From Vanessa cardui (Eukaryota > Arthropoda > Insecta > Lepidoptera > Nymphalidae): a DNA stretch of 64,000 nt. Each line of letters opens with the position of its first letter. The stretch's first letter is position 1. Below the pieces are notes generated by a model. The model saw nothing but the letters and a program-made list of their open reading frames with translations. It made no database searches and was not told the DNA's origin. Location: contig NC_061139.1 in NCBI RefSeq assembly GCF_905220365.1, positions 12,113,001 through 12,177,000 on the forward strand, in the 5' to 3' direction. Below are positions 56,820-64,000 of the stretch, in pieces. The position numbers were made by a program, and so were the translations under genes.

Positions 56820-56950
56820 ACAAGAATAAGTCACGTCAACCCGCTAATCGCTCGTGACTTGGTCTAGAAAACGAAGAAAGTGTTTCATTCGGTCTGGTGC
56901 GGCGCGTGAGTACCGAGACCTTTTCCGACCGAAGCGTGCGCCGTTTAAAT
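56820..56950 (+). repeat. 72-bp duplicated sequence, copy 2, plus GC-rich extension
   Basis: 56826-56897 is identical to 45481-45552. It is followed by a GC-rich inverted segment whose outer parts GCGGCGCG and CGTGCGCCG can pair (56898-56943). The frame of 64 codons across it is not supported as a gene. Confidence 0.85.
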
Positions 56951-57236
56951 TGCATAATGTCATATGTGACAGCAATATGATATCTTGCTTACGGAAATGC
57001 GTCATTTATAATATTGACCACTTATTAGTGTTGCAATTAGAAAAGTGAATTTGTAACATTTTTTTTTAATGTGAAAAGTTTGCGTAAAATTACATTGTAG
57101 ATTATGTTTTGGACCTAAATAATGTTTACATAATGCTAAAATCATTTTTTATTAGTTCAACATAGGATTTATAGGAAAGTACTTTTGTCACGTAAAACGT
57201 AAAATAACAAAAAAGCTAAATTTCCTCTTACTTAGA
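56951..57236. other. No gene
   Basis: Nothing recognised. Confidence 0.5.
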
Positions 57237-57569
57237 ATGTATCGCATAAACAGTAAAGTAAAAGCAACAGCTTGTACATTTCCCACTGCTGAGATATAGC
57301 CTCCTCTTCCATTGAGAGAGTTTGGAACATATTCCACCACGCTGTTCCAATGCGGGTTGGTCGAATGCACATGTGGCAGAATTTCGATGAAATGAGAAAC
57401 ATGCAGGTTTCCTCACGATGTTTTTCTTCACCACCGAGTACGAGATTAATTATAAACACAAATTAAGCACATATATATATAGTGCTGATTTCCTGGGTTT
57501 GAACTCGAAATCATCGGTTAAGATTCACGCGTTCTAACCACTGGGCCATCTCTGCTCATGTATCGCATA
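57237..57569 (-). mobile_element. SINE-1, full length with 12-bp target duplication
   Basis: The element spans 57249-57557. ATGTATCGCATA at 57237-57248 recurs exactly at 57558-57569. The tail is (AAGTA)n rather than (CAA)n. The A box reads GGCCCAGTGG and the B box GTTCAAACCC is shifted to GAGTTCAAACCCAGG. The three overlapping minus-strand frames are incidental. Confidence 0.95.
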
Positions 57570-57946
57570 CTAGAGTATATAAGTAAAAATTAAAATAAAT
57601 AAATGTCGATACCTTGTCAATTGTGTGAATATATAATATCATTCGTACATTTATGTTCTGTAGTTCTGAATATGAGTTACATACAAAGAAACAAAAGACT
57701 CCTTTATTTAAAAACTCGTAAAAACTAAAATTTGAATTTAGATAATGTCAGTTTAAATTAAGAACACTCGAGTTTTTTAATGACCTATTTAAGTTTTGGA
57801 TGGTTTTTAAAATTATTTGCATAACTGCCAGCTGCAAGCAAAGGCGTTAAATTATACTTTTGATATAAGGTGAGTTTTTTTTATTTTAAGCTACCTATTT
57901 ATTCTGGTTCTCAAATTTAAATAATATATTATATACGTGAAGTAAG
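57570..57946. other. No gene
   Basis: Nothing recognised. Confidence 0.5.
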
Positions 57947-58146
57947 TACAGTGAGAGTAAGAAAACCTTCGTCAGTTTTCAAATTCATTCCTTTATCGAG
58001 ACATAAACTCTTAGTACCTTTTGGATCTAAACATCGAATCATTGCGACGCAATATGTCATTCTCGATCGGTAAAGCAGGTTATAGCTCATAGTGAGCACA
58101 CGAAAATAGATCTTAAGGTGACGAACCTTTTCTTACTCCGACTGTA
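57947..58146 (+). mobile_element. Tc1/mariner-like MITE, 196 bp
   Basis: The element is 57949-58144 with TA on both sides (57947-57948, 58145-58146). The left end CAGTGAGAGTAAGAAAACC and the reverse of the right end CAGTCGGAGTAAGAAAAGG continue into TTCGTCA; 22 of 26 positions agree. CAGT ends with a TA duplication are the Tc1/mariner pattern. No transposase. Other copies are at 62704 (inverted, longer) and 15807 (half). Confidence 0.85.
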
Positions 58147-58426
58147 CATAACAGAAGAGGCGGAACGTAACAAATTGCATATGCAACTAGGCGTCTTACA
58201 ACCTTTGAACTAATTTTGAATTATATTGAACGGAGCACTTGTATATAAATTAATTAAATTAAAAAATTTAACTACACATAACATCTATATTAACATAAGA
58301 ATTAACAACATTAAATGCTTAAATATATATATACAAATATGAACTAAAACCAGTTACTGTATAAATCTTGACCGCGTGGAAATACTACACATGTATTACC
58401 AATATTTGAATAGAATCACAATCTAT
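58147..58426. other. No gene
   Basis: Nothing recognised. Confidence 0.5.
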
Positions 58427-58618
58427 ACTAGTAAATACTTTGAATCAATTTGAATTTAAATGTGAAAGTAACTCTGTTGTCGCTCTTTCACGAAGCGAAA
58501 CCGATGAACCGAATTTGGTGAAATTTGTCATGAACAAACTTGAACTATTAACTAACTTAACTATTTTTTTTTGATATATAACTACCAATCCCTAAATTGC
58601 GAGCAACGCAGCGGTTAA
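58427..58618 (+). mobile_element. Hel-E copy
   Basis: TATACTAGTAAATACTTTG at the left end, GTGAAAGTAACTCTGTTGTC, CGATGAACCGAATTTGGTG and AATTGCGAGCAACGCAGCGG at the right end. Confidence 0.8.
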
Positions 58619-58985
58619 CATCTGTAATAAACATTTAATAAGAAGTTTAGATCATTTTGCTAACGCGGATCAGTCTATTGCAATCTATGTTGTATTGTTT
58701 TGCTGTCTCTACTCTAAGTCACTCACACTAAGACATCGTGTAAGAACGATCGTCACTCACACATTAACGAAAGCCGGTGATTTGAAGTGGACACCCGCAT
58801 TTGTAACAAAAAAGAATGTTTATTTACATTTGTTTTATAAAGGAGATTATTTAAACAGCTTTATTTTATTATTTTTATTGTAAATCGAATGCTGACAGTT
58901 AAAATCGACACTTTGAATTTATTTGTTGAAAACTTAATACTATTGCTGAAAATATGTCAGCTTTTTTATGTAATTTTATTGTTAT
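58619..58985. other. No gene
   Basis: A 62-codon plus-strand frame (58695-58883) has no recognised features. Confidence 0.4.
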
Positions 58986-59245
58986 ACTAGCTATCCGCCC
59001 CGGCATCGCACGGGTGCAATACTGTTACTAAATATACTACAGATTTTGTTTATTTACGACATCACATTACAAACTTCTAAAAGTATCAGTATTTCTTTAC
59101 TATACTGTCCATGTATTATATACAAAATCCTTCCTCTCGAGTCGCCGCATGCAAAACCGCATGAAAATCCGTTGAGTAGTTTTACAGATTTAAGTATGTA
59201 TATATGGGATATAGGGACAGATAAAGTGACTTCTATACTGTGTAG
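58986..59245 (-). mobile_element. Hel-D, full length
   Basis: ACTAGCTATCCGCCCCGGC to CTTCTATACTGTGTAGTG. The blocks TAAATATACTACAGATTTTG and GCATGAAAATCCGTTGAGTAG are clear. The frame within it is incidental. Confidence 0.88.
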
Positions 59246-59506
59246 TGATATTTAGGACTTAATAATTTTTAATAAGCATTAAGCTTAAAACTTGTTTTGG
59301 GTATGGACGACGATAGTCTTAGGGGTCAGGATCGATTCTTCGTCATTTTGCTTATTGCCGATGTATTTCACGGAGATGAAACAGAAAAGTTCATTGAACT
59401 TATAATCACTATTATGTTAACAGTTAACGGGCGATATTACCCGTAACATTTGATTTATATGCTCAGTTATTCGTGATGAATGTTGTTAATAATATTAAGC
59501 ATTAAT
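59246..59506. other. No gene
   Basis: Nothing recognised. TTAATAATATT at 59487 may be half of the target duplication of the following SINE-1. Confidence 0.45.
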
Positions 59507-60027
59507 AGCCGAGATGGCCTTGGGGTAAGAGCGCGTACGTTTTAACTGATGATTGCGGGTTCAGACCCAAATATGTGTTTACACTTCATCTCGAGTTCGG
59601 AGGTGAGAAAAACAATGTAAGGAAACTTATCTAATTTAAGAATGAAATTCTTAAAGCAAATGTCTGTGTATGTATCAAAGTAATATTTAAGCCAAAATTT
59701 GTGTATACATGTTTTCTTATGCTCATTTTTCGTTTTGTTTCGTTTCTTTTTTTCACTTTTGTTGTTGTAGCAAGTAATAGTTTCATTAGCATGTAGTGTT
59801 TGCTTTTAAATAATTTTACATAATATGTATGCATATCATCTAATTGTATATTTATGTTAGAATGACAAATGTAATATCGCTATCAAACCCAATAAATAAA
59901 TAAATAAATAAATAAATTTTACCGTCTGTGAATCCATGTGAACCAACTCGCATTGGTGGAATATTCTCCTAAACTTCTCCTCAAAGGGAAAAGAGGTCTA
60001 AGCTCAGCAGTGGGAAATTTACATAGT
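59507..60027 (+). mobile_element. SINE-1 split by a later insertion
   Basis: The head and mid part are 59507-59651 (GAGATGGCCTTGGGG, GGGTTCAGACCC, TCATCTCGAGTTCGGAGG). The 3' part is 59915-60027 (CTCGCATTGGTGGAATATTC, AGCAGTGGGAAATTTACAT). Together they give one almost complete SINE-1 body. Confidence 0.88.
59652..59914 (+). mobile_element. Insertion inside SINE-1 with (AAAT)n tail
   Basis: About 263 bp of unrelated sequence ending in AATAAATAAATAAATAAATA. AAATTCT before it and AAATTTT after it could be an imperfect target duplication. An A-rich simple tail suggests a retroposed sequence. The family is not recognised. The 67-codon minus-strand frame inside has no motif. Confidence 0.6.
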
Positions 60028-60157
60028 TACTTTTATTTAATAATAATATTCTAACCTAGAATTAAAATTATGAAGCTGGATACCCCGCACACACTTACAC
60101 ACAAGGTTAGAAATTGCAAGACTGACTTTAAAATATATTTATTACATATATAGTAAT

Positions 60158-60241
60158 AGTTGGTGGTTTCGCTCGTTTTTTAGGGTGTTGGTGGTCAATC
60201 GTTAGACAAAAAAGTAGCCTATGTCCTTTTATCGTACCAAT
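60158..60241 (-). mobile_element. Hel-E part, interrupted by Rep-C
   Basis: GGTGGTTTCGCTCGTTTTTTAGGG and AAAAAAGTAGCCTATGTCC match the right half of Hel-E. TTCATCAAATTCAG at 60506-60519, on the other side of Rep-C, fits its continuation. Confidence 0.65.
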
Positions 60242-60505
60242 TTTATACAAGATTTTGTAGATGAAAAAAAGGCGTGGTATTAATACCTGTTGACTTTCAG
60301 GCATGATATATTAATTTAAACAATTGTATTAACTAACATGACTGTATTTTTTTAAATGTTGAAAAAGAGTAACTAATAAGTTTCTTGCTGGTTCTTCTCT
60401 GTAGAATCTACTTTCCGAACCGGTGGTAGCTTCACTTAATTTATAAATGACGATTCAAAAGTGCTTGTAAAAGCCCACTTGAATAAAGTTTATTTTGATT
60501 TTGAA
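60242..60505 (-). repeat. Rep-C, near full length
   Basis: TACAAGATTTTGTAGATG, CTGTTGACTTTCAGGCATG, CTTCTCTGTAGAATCTAC and AGCCCACTTGAATAAAGTTT-ATTTTGATTTTGA. It lies within a Hel-E remnant. Confidence 0.92.
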
Positions 60506-60519
60506 TTCATCAAATTCAG

Positions 60520-60565
60520 ATCACTGACCACATACCATCAAGTGGCAAATACGACCGTACTCCTG
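60520..60565 (-). repeat. Short fragment like the Rep-B/LINE-G tail
   Basis: CTGACCACATACCATCAAGTGGCAAATACGACCG resembles GACCACTTACCATCAGGTGGC. The direction would be plus; strand support is weak. Confidence 0.3.
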
Positions 60566-60731
60566 TCTTCAGCATAACAAAAATCTTTTACAAGGCATAT
60601 ACATATAATAATACAATGTTATATAACGTTTTCCAAACAGCTTAGAATGAAAGCTATGTTCGTGTAATCGCTTTGAATATTCTCTGACGTTTGGTGTTTA
60701 ACAGTCTTGTGCACGATGCTATGTCGATTTT

Positions 60732-60888
60732 CCTATATATATACAAATTGTAAGGCCCGTTACACACTTTAAATATTTTTAAATTTTCCCATATGTAAAT
60801 TGTAAGGCCAGTTACACACTTTAAATATAATTAAATTTTCCTATATATACAAATGGTAAGGCCAGTTACACACTTTAAATATATGTGA
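60732..60888. repeat. Tandem repeat, about 52-56 bp unit, almost 3 copies
   Basis: Each unit carries CCTATATATAC, AAATTGTAAGGCC, GTTACACACTTTAAATAT and TAAATTTT. The third unit lacks the last part. Confidence 0.92.
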
Positions 60889-61103
60889 TTGATTTCGTGT
60901 CAAAGATTGTAAGAAATTGTTCATAGAGAAATAACTTATTTGAAATAGTTTGCATCGATTTTATTAATAGTTAGTTCCCACTGCTGGGCATGAATTTTAC
61001 TCGTCTTGATATAGATATATTGCGTTTTTCAGTTTGTTGTAATAATAAAATGTATTTCATATGATTGTCACGGTTCTTATGACCTTTTTCATTTTTATTA
61101 ATC
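60889..61103. other. No gene; SINE-1 trace
   Basis: TTCCCACTGCTGGGCAT at 60973 is a bare trace of the SINE-1 3' end. Confidence 0.4.
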
Positions 61104-61295
61104 TACACTAATATTAAAAATGCCAATGTAACTCTTTCTGTCTCTGCTTCTCTTTAACAATCAAACCAAAAAAAAAAACGAATTTGATGAATTTTTTTAT
61201 GAAGCTTCTCTCTTTTCCCTAACTCCAATAAAGCTACTTTTCTTTAGGACAAAAGCGATTTTCTAATAAACGTGTGAAGTCGTGGGTGACAACTG
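61104..61295 (+). mobile_element. Hel-E copy, diverged
   Basis: CTACACTAATATTAAAAATGCC, GTAACTCTTTCTGTCTCTGC, a run of A in place of CCGCTGAACC, and GTGTGAAGTCGTGGGTGACAAC at the right end. Confidence 0.72.
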
Positions 61296-61946
61296 ATTTA
61301 GTTCTATTTTTAAAATCTAAATTAAACTATCTTTGCGTTATTTTTCAGTATAAAAAAATAAACACCTGTATTTTTTATCTATGAACTGTCAAATGATAAC
61401 TGTCCGCCATATTTAATGTCCTATTGTCTCTGTATCTGATTGTCTTTTCCGACACGTATATTTGATGGCTTGCTTATTATATCTAAAGTCAAGGCCGAAA
61501 CGATTTCATGATGTACAGTAACTGTCGACCTCGGTAACCTTATGATTTTAATAAACACAAGTTATAAATACACTTTCAATGTACATTTATTAGGAAACAA
61601 TTACTATTGTTTATATTTATAACTATGAATTTAAAAAAAAATACATAAATCTCACAATTATATAAAACAATAGAACGGACGCCTAAACTGTGTTTATTTA
61701 ATAATACATAATAATAATCATTTAAAAAACGTTTGGAATTTAAGTAAGTAGGAAATTCAGAATTAATATTTTAAAACAATGGTGCGTAATTTGGACGTGC
61801 GTGAGAAATTTATTGCATTATAATAATATCAAACAATATAATTAATTATGTTGGCAACACTAAAAATCGATATTTGAATTTGGAAAAAAATAATGATTTA
61901 AAATAAGATAAGGAATAAAATTATCTTTTTCAAGAGTAAAAAGTTT
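61296..61946. other. No gene
   Basis: AT-rich. Nothing recognised. Confidence 0.5.
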
Positions 61947-62281
61947 GGCCCTTCGTACACTATATAAGCTACGCAAATCTTGGATACTAATGTTGTATAT
62001 TACTTAAGTATCGTGTCGCGAGTATCGAGTAGCGCACGGTACACACGACATTGAATCGCAAGACGTGAATTGCTTATTAGCCACTACTGACGTAGTAATA
62101 TTCAGTAAATGCTCCGCCATCGTGAAAATCGCTGCGACTTTTGCGGCGACGACGACTGGCGCGACGCGAGTCGTGCGACGCAACTAGTGTACGAGCCTCA
62201 ATGAATTTGTATGACGGTAGTCGCTTGGAGACTAAAATCGTCGAGTATCCAAGATTTACGTAGCCTAGTGTACGTAGGGCC
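61947..62281. mobile_element. 335-bp GC-rich inverted-repeat element
   Basis: The left end GGCCCTTCGTACACTATATAAG...CTACGCAAATCTTGGATACT and the reverse of the right end GGCCCTACGTACACTAGG...CTACGTAAATCTTGGATACT match over about 38-42 bp with a 4-base gap. The inside (62100-62190) is rich in CG (GCGGCGACGACGACTGGCGC). GGCCC/GGGCC ends occur in PIF/Harbinger-type elements. The flanking bases TTT and TAA do not give an exact duplication, so the superfamily stays open. Confidence 0.82.
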
Positions 62282-62326
62282 TAACAGTAACAGCCTGTGA
62301 ATTTCCCACTGCTGGGCTATGACCTC
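62282..62326 (-). mobile_element. SINE-1 3' fragment
   Basis: AACAGTAACAGCCTGTGAATTTCCCACTGCTGGGCTATG-ACCTCCT. It touches the right end of the 335-bp element. Confidence 0.75.
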
Positions 62327-62339
62327 CTATATACATATG

Positions 62340-62505
62340 TATATATGTCACAGTAAGATTACAAAATTCGTTGGATTACAATCTGACGAGACATTTTGTA
62401 ATCTGTCGAAATATTGTGAACTGTGACATATGATTGTAATTTAACTTATTATATTTCGCTATAATGTAATCTATCGAAGTGAAACTGTCAGATTACATTC
62501 TGTCC
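62340..62505. repeat. Cluster of inverted TGTAATC motifs
   Basis: ATATGTCACAGT (62345) is answered by ACTGTGACATAT (62418). Between and after them GATTACAATCTGACGA, TGTAATCTGTCGA, TGTAATCTATCGA and TCAGATTACATTCTG repeat one motif in both orientations. It is probably a decayed inverted-repeat element. Confidence 0.6.
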
Positions 62506-62514
62506 CGCGTCAAA

Positions 62515-62640
62515 CTCCATGGGAACCTTCAAGAAAAGAGCGTAGCCCTTCCTTAAAGGCCGGCAACGCACCTGCAAGCCCCTTGGTGTTGCAGATGTCC
62601 ATGGGAGATGGTTATCACTTTCCATCAGGTTAGCCTGCTC
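62515..62640 (+). mobile_element. LINE-G 3' fragment
   Basis: GGGAACCTTCAAGAAAAGAGC, CTTAAAGGCCGGCAACGCACC, GTTGCAGATGTCCATGGGAG and CTTTCCATCAGGTTAGCC. The A tail is lost. Confidence 0.78.
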
Positions 62641-62660
62641 GAAAACATTAGCTCACACTA

Positions 62661-62701
62661 GTCGACGTAAGAAATATTAACCGTTCCTTGCATCACCAAT
62701 G
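62661..62701 (-). repeat. Rep-B fragment
   Basis: CGTAAGAAATATTAACCGTTCCTTGCATCACCAATG. It ends at the next element. Confidence 0.6.
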
Positions 62702-63032
62702 TATAGTCGGGGTAAGAAAAGGTTTGTCACCTTATGATCTATTTTCGTGTACTATGTTTGAGCCACTGACAGACATATGTTGACAATTCAGTAGAAAATA
62801 TTATATCTAATTTAAATTTGTAATCACGCCATTAAAAAGGTTTCATGTTGATATAAAACTAGACGTGATCCAAAGATGTTACACTATTTTGAAGCAAGTT
62901 ATCATACTGTGTAAGCTTAACTTTATATGCAGTTGTCAGGTTAATGCTTTAGTTTCAAAAGGTACTAAGAGATTAAGATTTGATAAAGGAATGAATTTGA
63001 AAACTTACGAAGGTATTCTTACTCTGACTGTA
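62702..63032 (-). mobile_element. Tc1/mariner-like MITE, 327 bp copy
   Basis: The element is 62704-63030 with TA at 62702-62703 and 63031-63032. The left end TAGTCGGGGTAAGAAAAGGTTTG...GATCTATTTTCGTGT corresponds to the right end of the copy at 57949, and the right end GAATTTGAAAACTTACGAAGG-TATTCTTACTCTGACTG to its left end, so it lies in the opposite orientation. It holds about 130 bp more internal sequence. The 62-codon frame here has no transposase motif. Confidence 0.85.
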
Positions 63033-64000
63033 CCTATATTTTACATAGGCTAACAATTCAAATTGTAGCAATTTTATATTACTTTTTATATCCTCTCAGA
63101 TCCACGTAAACTCCTGTATTTTTATGTTGTCTATACATGCGAAAGTTATATATGTACAGCTATACACGTAATCTATATTCATCCATTTATTTAATTCATA
63201 AAATTAATACAAACATGTAACTACAGTCTTGATGAATATAATAAATGCTAATTGTTAGGTATATGAATTTATAATACCTAGTTATGTAAAAACAAATTAC
63301 GATACAATGCGTATATCCCTACGCTTAAAGCGAATGTATTGTCTATCGGAATCCGAGCGGGGTGAGGTAATTTGGATCGGGAGAGGGGAGGAGGGGAGTT
63401 TTGTATGAGGTACTATAGTTAACTCTAATTTAATACAAAACGAGAATGAGATCTGAATGCGATTTAAAATTTCCTTATTATAGATTAACTAAAAAAAGGT
63501 TTCGATAAAATAGTTTTTAATCAAACTACTTACTTGAATTAAAATATTTAGATATTATCTTATATGATTCTGTTTTTTTCATCTAAGTGAAACCTCATTT
63601 TAAAATGCTGTATTTCAAATTGAAAAATTCAAATTTAGAATCGGATTACTACATCAACAATTTACATTTAAAAAAATAATTTCATTTGTTTTAAGATCGA
63701 GTTTAAGTTTTAAAACATTCATGAGCTGAAATATTGTTAATACAAAACAAGAGATGTTATTAAAATCAATTATGTAAATATTGTACGAACTTTTTTTTAA
63801 ATTTTCAAACATCATTTTGATATGAGAATTCACAATACAGCCATTTTTGGGCGTCAATATTTAAAAATAAAGTATAAATAAATATCAATCTGAGATAATG
63901 TTAGACCATTATATTAATATAATACTCCCATCATAAATCAAACCTACTAAATTATTCAATCGATTGATCTTCTTCGTAGATTCTCTATCAATCTCGGCAT
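63033..64000. other. No gene; G-rich spot at 63359-63398
   Basis: AT-rich apart from GCGGGGTGAGG and GGGAGAGGGGAGGAGGGGAG. A minus-strand 67-codon frame (63654-63857) has no recognised features. Confidence 0.5.

Noticed and set aside
57228..57459. Three overlapping minus-strand frames of 60-75 codons
   Set aside because: All lie in the SINE-1 copy and reflect its sequence, not a gene.
63654..63857. Minus-strand 67-codon frame
   Set aside because: Ile/Asn/Lys/Phe-rich as expected from AT-rich non-coding DNA.

Overview
The window reads as AT-rich, non-coding DNA from a moth or butterfly (Lepidoptera), probably a nymphalid butterfly. This rests on the repeats, not on any host gene: tRNA-headed SINEs with a 3' GTT-repeat tail, a very abundant repeat of about 290 bp carrying a GGTAGGTACCACCC block, Helitron-like elements ending in GCTAGT, and the Lepidoptera-wide 'CGGCCAAG...GAGTCGGAC' and 'TAGCCTAAGTTACTCC' repeats. 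Species assignment is inference. No complete host protein-coding gene is visible. Most open frames of 60-125 codons lie inside repeats or in AT-rich noise.

Working names used below. SINE-1: tRNA-derived, A box TGGCCCAGTGG, B box GGTTCAAACCC, tail (GTT)n. SINE-2: tRNA-derived, B box GGTTCGATTCC, 3' end GGGATCAGAGTA...ATGTGATG. Rep-B: about 290 bp, starts TATTTACTTGGTGGTAGGG, ends CCATAAAAAAA. Rep-C: about 280 bp, starts AATCAAAATAAACTTTATTC. Hel-D: about 260 bp, starts ATAGTATAAAACAAAGTCGC, ends GCGGGTCGCTAGT. Hel-E: about 190 bp, carries the block ACCGAATTTCATGAAATTTG. LINE-G: 3' end of a non-LTR retrotransposon.

Layout. 1-2.7 kb holds old repeat pieces. 2.7-2.95 kb is a GC-rich island with a TATA-less core-promoter signature. 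4-11.3 kb is dense in Rep-B, SINE-1, Rep-C and Hel-D. 11.5-12.1 kb holds a GC-rich patch with two hairpins and a 338-bp inverted-repeat element. 13-29 kb is mixed repeats with a 98-codon orphan frame at 17.1 kb and a LINE-G/SINE-2 junction at 24.4 kb. 29-42 kb is sparser, with two strong hairpins (30.0 and 35.5 kb) and a 42-codon frame at 38.3 kb. 42-52.2 kb is again repeat-dense, with head-to-head Hel-D copies (43.5-44.0 kb) and a candidate exon at 46.8 kb. 52.6-55.5 kb is a 2.9-kb element with terminal inverted repeats, a 3-bp CTG target duplication and a decayed transposase with PIF/Harbinger motifs. 55.9-63 kb is rich in small inverted-repeat elements.

What stands out: the decayed Harbinger element; the shared 3' tail of Rep-B and LINE-G, which points to LINE-G as the driver of Rep-B; two inverted copies of a TA-flanked element whose ends suggest Tc1/mariner mobilisation; several nested insertions that give relative ages; SINE-1 copies with perfect 11-12 bp target duplications; and a 72-bp sequence present twice without a mismatch. 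The promoter-like island, the candidate exon and the small frames are weakly supported hints that the window may lie in a long intron or between genes.
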